DNA from: Planctobacterium sp047947135 | GTDB lineage: Bacteria > Pseudomonadota > Gammaproteobacteria > Enterobacterales > Alteromonadaceae | Reading direction: 5' to 3' | NCBI GenBank assembly: GCA_047947135.1 | Contig: CP170457.1 | Span: 124,001 to 188,000 of the forward strand | DNA length: 64,000 bases | Part shown: one piece after another, positions 53,675-61,137 of the stretch | Layout: each line of letters begins with the position of its first letter | Numbering within the stretch: the stretch's first letter is position 1 | Translations under genes and position numbers: made by a program | Notes under the pieces: generated by a model | What the model saw: only the letters and a program-made list of their open reading frames with translations | The model's database searches: none | What the model was told of the DNA's origin: nothing

Positions 53675-54634
53675 CTAAATGTGTTGGAGTGTATCTAGCG
53701 CTTTACCATAAGTTTTGTTGTCCCGACCAAACTGATTGAGCAATTCTAAAGGAATCGCTTCATTACTGGTTTTTGGCAAGTATTTAATAAAAGTTGCCAA
53801 CGTACCCGATGGGCCAACATCCACAAATACACAGTTGTGCTGTTGCATCACATTGTGTGCTGTTTGCTGAAATCGCACAGGCTCCTTTAACACTTGCCAC
53901 AGGTGATCTTCATCAAAACCGTTCATTGCTTCCCCGGTACAGCAAGAAATCACTGGAATTTGCAAAGGCCTACTTTGGCTTTTCAGTATGACATGTTTAA
54001 ACTCTGCGCCCAGCGGCTCCAGCAAAGGCGTGTGAAACGCTGTACTGACGGGCAGTAACTGGGTAACTACTTGTCTTTTCTGTAATGCTGCGTGCAACTG
54101 ATTTACCCGCTTTTCAGATCCAGTCACCACAAAATTGCCCGGAAAATTATACCCGGAAATAAACACGTCTTTGAATAAATCAGGGAACTGTTGTGTCACT
54201 GCAACATCAGCTATCACTGCCAACATCGCTGCACGTTCCCCGGACTTTGCGACTTTTGCCAGATCGACTGCGAGGCGCAAACCATCCTGAAGCTCTATCC
54301 CTTGTGCCAGTACCATGGCCGTCACCTCGCCAAGACTATACCCCATCAAATAGTCCGGTGTGTGCCCCTGCTCCATCAGAACCCTGGCCAGACTATATTC
54401 AATTGCGACTAAAGCCGGGTTGCTATGCAGCAGATTATCGAAAGGTATTGTCTTATCTGCATCATCGCCATAGATCACATCCAATATGGAGGTCTCTATT
54501 TCGTCATATAGCAGATCATCACAAAGTTCCATCCAGAGACGAAATCTTTCATTATGCTCAAGTAATTCCCTGCCCATTTGGTAATACTGGGAACCTTGAC
54601 CGGAAAACATAAACACCAGTTTATGATTTTGCAT
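53675..54634 (-). CDS. stand-alone acyltransferase-fold protein, probable acyl hydrolase (PksD/PedC-like)
   Basis: 319 residues of AT fold: FSGQGSQYYQMGREL, catalytic GYSLGE and the His in STAFHTPLLEPL. Compared with the neighbouring malonyl AT, the Arg that holds the malonyl carboxylate (VKKRGELM) is replaced by hydrophobic residues (AVDLAKVA), and G-H-S-L-G is G-Y-S-L-G. Those changes fit the PedC/PksD group, which hydrolyse stalled acyl groups from carrier proteins. Ten bases from the next AT gene. Confidence 0.82.
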   Translation of the reverse strand: MQNHKLVFMFSGQGSQYYQMGRELLEHNERFRLWMELCDDLLYDEIETSILDVIYGDDADKTIPFDNLLHSNPALVAIEYSLARVLMEQGHTPDYLMGYSLGEVTAMVLAQGIELQDGLRLAVDLAKVAKSGERAAMLAVIADVAVTQQFPDLFKDVFISGYNFPGNFVVTGSEKRVNQLHAALQKRQVVTQLLPVSTAFHTPLLEPLGAEFKHVILKSQSRPLQIPVISCCTGEAMNGFDEDHLWQVLKEPVRFQQTAHNVMQQHNCVFVDVGPSGTLATFIKYLPKTSNEAIPLELLNQFGRDNKTYGKALDTLQHI

Positions 54635-54644
54635 AAACCAGTGC

Positions 54645-55808
54645 CTATAACGCAGTTAATTCATCAAGACTAAAGTAGCCGTTATAATCTTGTAAATATA
54701 CTGCCGCTCTGTGACCAAATAACACCATGGCTTCAGTTCGGGTAGTCATATCAGGATAGTCATCAAAGCTCGATTTTACCTTGGTACCCACTGGATGCTT
54801 TTTGTTCCACTCAGCCACCAACTGCTCGGCTTTGATGGTGGTCTCTGATTTAGAAATTTCAGCCTGAGATTGAGATTTGTAGGCACTAGCGGTTTTTTCA
54901 GTCTTCACTGGTGATACTTGTTTGTCAGGAGCTGCAGTTGTTTTTTCAACAGTTTTTTTGGCCTTTTTCAATTCCCGATTAATTTTTTGTACCATTTTGG
55001 TGAGCACATCACCATGGCCGATTTCAACAAATTCCATATCCCCTTTATCCATCAGCATGGCGATCGTATCCGACCAGCGAACGGAATGAACAATCTGATC
55101 AGCCAGAGTAGTGGGAATTTGACCTTGGGCATAAGGTGCGGCTGTAACATTGGCAATCACCGGAATGCTGGGCTCGGAAAACTTAAACTTCTTCAGGTAG
55201 TTAGCAAATTTCATTTTGGCATCTTCCATAAAACGAGAATGGAAAGCGCCACTGGTATTTAAAGGAATAAATAACATGTTATGTTCCTGAAATATCCCCT
55301 GAGCGGAACTTATTTCATCCTTCATACCTGAAATAACAATTTGCGATGGCGTGTTAAAGTTGGCTAGATCGATGTTTTCCAATTTGTGTTCTTGAATCAG
55401 ATCGCGAATCTGTTGCTCACTAGCGTTGATTATCGCAGCCATGCCACCACCTGTGGCTTCACTCATCAGCTCACCGCGTTTCTTTACCAGCTTCAGTCCA
55501 GATTCAAACTTAAAGCACTCCGCCGCCAGTAAAGCGTTGAATTCACCCAGACTATGACCAGCAAGGAAATCTGGTTTCTCGCCTTCCTGTATTGCTTTGT
55601 AATAAGACAAAGCGTTTACTGTATATAGTGCAGGCTGAGTAAACTGAGTCTGGCCAAGCTGTTTATTCTTGTCTTCAAGGCAGAGTTCTTTGATGGAGTA
55701 GCCCAGTACCTTGTCGGCTTTTGCTACGAGGTCGGGAAATTCATCGAATAATTCACCACCCATGCCTTTGGCCTGGGAACCTTGCCCGGGAAACATAAAA
55801 GTTTTCAT
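54645..55808 (-). CDS. trans-acting malonyl-CoA acyltransferase with C-terminal extension
   Basis: 387 residues. AT domain ~1-280: MFPGQGSQAKGMG, catalytic AGHSLGEFNALL, the malonyl-specific Arg (KKRGELMSEA) and SGAFHSRFM with the catalytic His. After a charged linker (~290-330) there is a ~55-residue tail (LVAEWNKKHPVGTKVKSSFD; VLFGHRAAVYLQDYNGYFSL) that recurs in trans-AT acyltransferases. It loads malonyl groups onto AT-less PKS modules. Together with the acyl hydrolase it corresponds to the PksC/PksD pair of bacillaene. Confidence 0.88.
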   Translation of the reverse strand: MKTFMFPGQGSQAKGMGGELFDEFPDLVAKADKVLGYSIKELCLEDKNKQLGQTQFTQPALYTVNALSYYKAIQEGEKPDFLAGHSLGEFNALLAAECFKFESGLKLVKKRGELMSEATGGGMAAIINASEQQIRDLIQEHKLENIDLANFNTPSQIVISGMKDEISSAQGIFQEHNMLFIPLNTSGAFHSRFMEDAKMKFANYLKKFKFSEPSIPVIANVTAAPYAQGQIPTTLADQIVHSVRWSDTIAMLMDKGDMEFVEIGHGDVLTKMVQKINRELKKAKKTVEKTTAAPDKQVSPVKTEKTASAYKSQSQAEISKSETTIKAEQLVAEWNKKHPVGTKVKSSFDDYPDMTTRTEAMVLFGHRAAVYLQDYNGYFSLDELTAL

Positions 55809-55847
55809 TGTTATCTCCTGATAGAAGTTTTTTATTAGTATTAGCTG

Positions 55848-57101
55848 TTAGTTTGCGGGATTACGTAAACACACTGCTGTGTTAACACCGCCAAAGCCCA
55901 TGCTCATCTTGATGGCATATTTAATTTGTTGGGATTTGGCAGAGTCAGTAACCCAATTAAAATCGTCTGCGATAGGATTGTCCAAGTTGCGACAAGGGTG
56001 CAGTTTTCCACCCTTTAATTGTAAAATGGTAGCCACCAATTCACTGCTTCCGGCGGCACTTAAGCCATGTCCGAGTATGGATTTAGTAGTATTGATAGCC
56101 GCATGATTGAGACCGGTCTGCCGCAATACCGCTAGCTCAGTTTCATCACCTATGATGGAACCTGTGCCGTGAGGATTTACATAATCGATTTCTGAAGCAC
56201 TTAATTTCGCCATTTTAAGGGCTTCAGTGATCACCTTTATTTCGCCATCGGCAGATGGATCAGGATTACGATTGGCATCCATAGCTACGGCCCAACCCCT
56301 GATCTCTGCATAGATTGCAGCGCCTCGTCTGACAGCGGACTCTTGAGTTTCAATCACTACAGCGCCACAAGATTCCCCAAAAATGAATCCGTCATGATTT
56401 TTATCAAATGGACGAGATGCCAGCTCAGGCTGCTCGTAAAAGCTCTGCGAGCCCATCGCACCGATAGCTCTGAAACCTTGACACTCCCAAAATGACAAAT
56501 CCATTAAGGCACCAAGCACAACACAAGCGTCAACCCGTCCACTGTATACCGCTTCAATGCCCTGGATAATAGCCAGTTGCCCACTGGCAGATGCGCCACC
56601 TACAGTAAACGCCAAACCTTTGATACCCAACTGTTCAGTGCACAAGCCGCAAACATCTGTGTCCATAAAGCCCATGGCATAAGTAGGACGCAAAAACTCT
56701 GCTTTATTGGCGTATTTTGCCTGTTGAGTCAGTAACTCTCTTTGCTGAAAATTAGAACCACCCACCAGCAATCCCAATCGGCCTGAATCCATCTCCTCCA
56801 ACCCGGCATCTTTATAAGCCTCCCAAGCCGTTGCCAGCGCCACCTTACCTGACAAGGAAGCCGTGCGGTAGCTGGAAGCTTTAATGCTATCAGGCATAAC
56901 CAGCTCTTGGAGCTCAGCACCAATGAATGGAATGTGATTCGCTGCTGGTTCCTGACCAGGCAGACATTGTCTTCCTGGTCTACTCAGAGGGGCAAACGCT
57001 GTCTCGGCATTTAACAAAGACGCCAGAAAGACATCACAACCCTGCCCGATAGAGCTGGTTATTCCCAGACCGGAAACTACGATTTTCGGTGAATCAGGCA
57101 T
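55848..57101 (-). CDS. decarboxylating ketosynthase of the HCS cassette (PksF/CurC-like)
   Basis: 417 residues, KS fold beginning KIVVSGLGITSSIGQG. The usual active-site Cys is Ser (GGASASGQLAII), while both catalytic His remain (NPHGTGSIIGDE; SILGHGLSAAGS). That combination is the mark of PksF/CurC-type enzymes that decarboxylate malonyl-ACP to acetyl-ACP for the HMG-synthase step. Its start overlaps the donor-ACP stop by 8 bases. Confidence 0.9.
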   Translation of the reverse strand: MPDSPKIVVSGLGITSSIGQGCDVFLASLLNAETAFAPLSRPGRQCLPGQEPAANHIPFIGAELQELVMPDSIKASSYRTASLSGKVALATAWEAYKDAGLEEMDSGRLGLLVGGSNFQQRELLTQQAKYANKAEFLRPTYAMGFMDTDVCGLCTEQLGIKGLAFTVGGASASGQLAIIQGIEAVYSGRVDACVVLGALMDLSFWECQGFRAIGAMGSQSFYEQPELASRPFDKNHDGFIFGESCGAVVIETQESAVRRGAAIYAEIRGWAVAMDANRNPDPSADGEIKVITEALKMAKLSASEIDYVNPHGTGSIIGDETELAVLRQTGLNHAAINTTKSILGHGLSAAGSSELVATILQLKGGKLHPCRNLDNPIADDFNWVTDSAKSQQIKYAIKMSMGFGGVNTAVCLRNPAN

Positions 57102-57333
57102 TTTCGAGCATTATCCCCGCCAACTCACCAATATTGGCAGCTTTAGCGAATTGCACTAACGGAATATTTAACTCCAGCTCTTCTAAAACCATCATTATGA
57201 TTTCTGAGCGGTCGATTGAATTCGCTCCCAGCTCTCTCAAAGAATCAGACGCTATGAATTTGTGCTCTTCCAGTTCCGGTAAGACTTCTACAATAGCATC
57301 TGCAAATTTGCCGATAATGTGTTCCAGGTTCAT
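57094..57333 (-). CDS. donor acyl carrier protein of the HCS cassette (AcpK-like)
   Basis: 79 residues from the ATG at 57333, with GGAGAC upstream; an in-frame TTG at 57348 overlaps that site and is rejected. Single ACP: LRELGANSIDRSEIIMMVLE with the phosphopantetheine serine in G-A-N-S-I. It would carry the malonyl group that becomes the acetyl donor. Between ECH2 and the decarboxylating KS. Confidence 0.9.
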   Translation of the reverse strand: MNLEHIIGKFADAIVEVLPELEEHKFIASDSLRELGANSIDRSEIIMMVLEELELNIPLVQFAKAANIGELAGIMLENA

Positions 57334-57406
57334 AATATTTGTCTCCAATTTTGTATTCGGTAGTGTTTTGTTTCACTGCTATAAAATGTTTTGATGAGGG
57401 ATTAGG

Positions 57407-58159
57407 CTATTGCCCAAATAGTGATTTAATGCGTTCTCTCACCTCGGGCTGACCAAAAGTTGAGTCGTGCATTGCCACTTCTTTGGCGATAAAGCCAGGT
57501 AACTCTTCCCGCATCTGCGCCACCAGATGAGCTTTGAGGGTTACCAGTGAATGTCTCGGCTTTTCTGCCAGCGACGCTGCAATTTCCAGCGCTTTAGCTA
57601 AAACCTGGTCTCTGGGCAACACGGTAAAAGGAATGCCGCGCTCTTTTAACTCAGCGCCTCTGTAATTAACTGCTCCGAGAAGCATTTCCTCCGCCAACAC
57701 GATCCCTAACTTTTTAGGTACGATCATGGTGGCGCCCATCCCTGGGGTAAAACCGTATTTCATAAAGTTGGTGGTGTAGACACTTTCACGACTCAGTAGC
57801 ACCACATCGGCAAACAAACCGAGCACAAAGCCACCACCAATACCATGACCCTGCATGGCAGAGATCACTGGGATGTCACAGTTGAGCGCCAGACTGTACA
57901 AATCTCTGTCACTAAAATTACCCTTGCCTTCTGAAAGGTGCAGCAAATCTTCCTGTGTTCCTCCACTGGCAAAGAAATTGTCATAGCCAGTAAGCACCAC
58001 GACCTTGTATTCACTTTGTTTTTGCACCTGTGCAAACGCTTCCATGAGCCCTTGGGTTAATGCCTCAGAAAACGTGTTTTTGCTTTGTCTGTCCTGCATC
58101 CTGATAAGGCAAACGCCAGGCTGAGCCTGTTCGACGCTTACCACCGATTCAAAACTCAT
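57407..58159 (-). CDS. enoyl-CoA hydratase-like ECH2 (PksI-like decarboxylase)
   Basis: 250 residues, crotonase fold. Oxyanion-hole segments: FFASGGTQEDLL and MQGHGIGGGFVLGLFADVVL. The GGT in the first and the lack of the usual Glu pair match the ECH2 branch, which decarboxylates 3-methylglutaconyl-ACP to the beta-methyl (crotonyl) product. Its start overlaps the ECH1 stop by 4 bases (ATGA). Confidence 0.88.
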   Translation of the reverse strand: MSFESVVSVEQAQPGVCLIRMQDRQSKNTFSEALTQGLMEAFAQVQKQSEYKVVVLTGYDNFFASGGTQEDLLHLSEGKGNFSDRDLYSLALNCDIPVISAMQGHGIGGGFVLGLFADVVLLSRESVYTTNFMKYGFTPGMGATMIVPKKLGIVLAEEMLLGAVNYRGAELKERGIPFTVLPRDQVLAKALEIAASLAEKPRHSLVTLKAHLVAQMREELPGFIAKEVAMHDSTFGQPEVRERIKSLFGQ

Positions 58160-58962
58160 GAAACCTGCTCCCAGGGAAACTGCCCGGTAGTGACATAGCG
58201 ATTAATTGCCGCTAAATTATCTGCATCGGAAAAAACGTCCAGATTGGCCTGTAAAGCGCGTTCACGAAAGTTTTGCAGCTCTGGGCTCATTTGCGCCAGG
58301 TAATTTTTATAGCGCTGCACCGCTTTCTTGTTAAGGCGACGCAGACGCAATAAATGGCGACGCAACAAGTTGACACTTTTTTCTTCAGTGGCATCTACCA
58401 GTCCCCATTCCTGCGCCTGTTGAACGTTCACCGGTTGCGTCATCGCTGTCATATAGTTCGCTTTGGCAACGCCAGTACGTCGTACCAGAAAAGGCAGAAC
58501 ACAGGCAGGCATCAGGCCGAACAATAATTCCGACAAGCTAAATACGGCGGTCTCATCACTGAGAACAATATCGCAAGCAGCCACAAAGCCGACACCGCCG
58601 GCATTCACCTTGCCTCTGACATGCGCGACACTAATGAATGGCCCAGTGGCAAGTTGCAGCCATAGATCGTAAAGTGGACCGGGACTTTTGCTGGGGCTGT
58701 TATCCTGATGCTGTTCCTGAACTTCGCCAAAATCAGCACCAAAACAAAACACCTCAGGCAAGCCTTCAACTACCACCACGGTTGCTTCTGTCACACAACG
58801 TTGCATCACAACAGTGAACTCGTGGATCATGGTTTCATTGATGGTATTTTGCGCTTCTGGTCTATGCATTTGGATGAAACAAATACTGCCCTGCCAGCGC
58901 ACTTTCAAAGTGTGCAGGTCTTCAAGACCGCCTGCCCCGTGTGAACCGTCTAGGATAGCCAT
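58156..58962 (-). CDS. enoyl-CoA hydratase-like ECH1 (PksH-like dehydratase)
   Basis: 268 residues, crotonase fold: FCFGADFGEVQEQ and VRGKVNAGGVGFVAACDIVL, the latter closely matching ECH1 proteins of HCS cassettes. It dehydrates HMG-ACP to 3-methylglutaconyl-ACP. An extended C-terminus of basic helices (RLRRLNKKAVQRYKNYLAQM) is present. Its start overlaps the HMGS stop by 13 bases. Confidence 0.9.
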   Translation of the reverse strand: MAILDGSHGAGGLEDLHTLKVRWQGSICFIQMHRPEAQNTINETMIHEFTVVMQRCVTEATVVVVEGLPEVFCFGADFGEVQEQHQDNSPSKSPGPLYDLWLQLATGPFISVAHVRGKVNAGGVGFVAACDIVLSDETAVFSLSELLFGLMPACVLPFLVRRTGVAKANYMTAMTQPVNVQQAQEWGLVDATEEKSVNLLRRHLLRLRRLNKKAVQRYKNYLAQMSPELQNFRERALQANLDVFSDADNLAAINRYVTTGQFPWEQVS

Positions 58963-60209
58963 TCGTACTCCCGGTGAAACTCTTTGATTTCTTTCAGGAA
59001 CAACGTTGGCTGACCCATGGTTTTAATGGCCTGTGGAACAAAATCTAAATCCAGCACCACGTTGCGAGTGCCAAAGCGGACAGCATTACTACCCACCAAC
59101 AGATCATCGTACTCACTCATTGTTAGCTCGTAGCGTTTATCCAATTGCGCTTTGATGTTCTGAGCACGAACCCGGTCCTGGCCCTCTTTGCCCACGACAC
59201 CACTGAAGAACTCCGAGCAACAGCCTGAACCATAAGAAAACACACCAATGCGTCTGGCTTCATCATAATTACCGTGATCGATAGTACTGACCAGAGACAG
59301 CATCGTCGTTGCCCCCATAATGTTACCTACCCGTTGACAATAAATGAGCCCCGGCATCACTCGGCTCTCGAAATCCAACTCGATGTCAGCGGGCTTGGCA
59401 CGCACCATTTTGCGCATCATATTGCGATGTGCGCCTTTGATCATGCCACCAAACGGCGTGTGCATGGCGAGATAATCGAAAGTATCCTTGTAATTCGCAC
59501 CTTCCACGCGCTTTTCGTATTCTTTGTAGGCATTTTCGCAACAATCCAGATAGCTCAGGAGAGACAAGTCAGAGTCTCCGGCATCGGCATCTGGCAGTGG
59601 ACGGCAGGTGTCCATTACTTCATAGCCATAATAACCATTAGCACCGACATCAAGTTGGAAGATATGTGGGCGATCACTTACCAGCATCGCCACGGCACCA
59701 GCACCACCACTTGGCTCGGCAAAAGACCAGTCTTCCGTGAGCGCGTCGCTTCCTTCATCCAGCATAAAACGCGACAAATCGGTAGCAATTACCAGTACCT
59801 TTGCACCAGGTGAAACTTGCGACAACACAAAGTTGGCCGCCATTTGCAGCCCGGCCACGCCGGAGTAGCAGGCGTTTTTGATCTCGAATAAACGGCAGTT
59901 ACGATTTAAGCCCAGTAACGAGTGACAATAAGTGCTCATGGATTTACCAAAGTCAAATGCCGATTCGGTACAGGTGATAACCATTTCAATGCGATCTTTC
60001 TCAGCATCACTGAGGGCATCGATAATTGGTTTGGCTGCGTTTACCGCATAAGTGATAGGATCCTCATACGGTAAGGTGACGGATTTCTCTTTCATCAAGA
60101 GATTTTCAAATCGCGTCGTGTCAAGTTTTCTATGAGTAGCCAGTTTGCCCACATCTAAGTAAGCAGTACCGGCGAATACGTTTACAGCTTCAATGCCAAC
60201 CAGACTCAT
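58950..60209 (-). CDS. HMG-CoA-synthase-like enzyme of the HCS cassette
   Basis: 419 residues from the ATG at 60209 (GGGGA upstream; a TTG at 60224 is in frame). HMGS triad: Glu in VITCTESAFDFGKS, Cys in IKNACYSGVAGLQ, His in YLAMHTPFGGMIKG. It adds acetyl from the donor ACP to a beta-keto polyketide on the PKS carrier, giving an HMG-like branch. First of the HMGS-ECH1-ECH2-ACP-KS block, with overlapping or short junctions throughout. Confidence 0.92.
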   Translation of the reverse strand: MSLVGIEAVNVFAGTAYLDVGKLATHRKLDTTRFENLLMKEKSVTLPYEDPITYAVNAAKPIIDALSDAEKDRIEMVITCTESAFDFGKSMSTYCHSLLGLNRNCRLFEIKNACYSGVAGLQMAANFVLSQVSPGAKVLVIATDLSRFMLDEGSDALTEDWSFAEPSGGAGAVAMLVSDRPHIFQLDVGANGYYGYEVMDTCRPLPDADAGDSDLSLLSYLDCCENAYKEYEKRVEGANYKDTFDYLAMHTPFGGMIKGAHRNMMRKMVRAKPADIELDFESRVMPGLIYCQRVGNIMGATTMLSLVSTIDHGNYDEARRIGVFSYGSGCCSEFFSGVVGKEGQDRVRAQNIKAQLDKRYELTMSEYDDLLVGSNAVRFGTRNVVLDLDFVPQAIKTMGQPTLFLKEIKEFHREYEWLS

Positions 60210-60249
60210 TATTTTTTTCCCCAAAGTAAAGTAAGTAATGTTTTAATGT

Positions 60250-60957
60250 TTATTTGAACCGGAACATCGATGCGCGATTTTGACTTTTCCTGAGTCGAAA
60301 CGCGGCAAACGATGTTTTATCCGGAAATTGCAAATAAATGTTTTCAGTTAGTAAGTTGACAAACTTCTGTCCTGGAAGCTTGCCATAAGAATGTCCCGGG
60401 TAGATTCGGGTGTCAGGAGCGATGCGCCGTTTGAGCATGTTCAGGCTGTGAAACATATCGTGAGCAGCCGCCTCATCTGGACAAATCCCACAACCTTCAG
60501 CGAACAACACATCGCCTGTGAATAAATTACTCCCCACCTGATAGCAAGTACATCCAGGTGTATGTCCTGGCGTTAAAATCGGCATAACCACGGAGTCGCC
60601 AAAAAAAATCGGGGTTTCATCAATGGCCTCAAGAGCAGGTGCCTGAAAATTTGAGTACTCGATTTCTTGTCGGGACATCCAGATAGGTACGCGATATTGC
60701 TCAGAAACGCTTTTTGCCAGATTGATGTGGTCATGGTGAGAGTGGGTTAATAAAACGCCGACAAGATTAGCGCTTGTTTCATCCAAAGCTTGTTCTACTT
60801 TTTCTGGCTCCCAGGCGGGGTCGACTATAACCGCTTGTCTGGTTTCAGGATCCACCACCAGATAGTTGTAGTTCCGCATATTTCGATGTTGCATTTTTAA
60901 CATCACCACAGCAGGCTCAGTGATATGGTTATTCTGCTGGTTTGTATACTTCGTCAT
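60250..60957 (-). CDS. metallo-beta-lactamase-fold hydrolase (BaeB/PksB-like)
   Basis: 235 residues, glyoxalase-II-like. Metal motif LLTHSHHDHINLAKSV (HxHxDH), further ligands GHTPGCTCY, GDVLFAE and PGHSYGKLPG. BaeB/PksB homologues accompany trans-AT clusters and are thought to be hydrolases that free ACP-bound acyl groups. 41 bases upstream of HMGS and 180 bases downstream of the PKS gene. Confidence 0.87.
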   Translation of the reverse strand: MTKYTNQQNNHITEPAVVMLKMQHRNMRNYNYLVVDPETRQAVIVDPAWEPEKVEQALDETSANLVGVLLTHSHHDHINLAKSVSEQYRVPIWMSRQEIEYSNFQAPALEAIDETPIFFGDSVVMPILTPGHTPGCTCYQVGSNLFTGDVLFAEGCGICPDEAAAHDMFHSLNMLKRRIAPDTRIYPGHSYGKLPGQKFVNLLTENIYLQFPDKTSFAAFRLRKSQNRASMFRFK

Positions 60958-61137
60958 TCTCAGGCTTTGGCCACTTCAATAAACGCAAAAATCTGCGCAC
61001 AGTCAGACTACACTTAAACTCAAATCTATAATATTGACTGCAATTAAACGTTATTACGGTGGTTATCCACTCCATTTCGAGCGCCTAACCACGGTAGATT
61101 TGATACCCCATTTCATTTGAGGCATGTTTCATCATAT

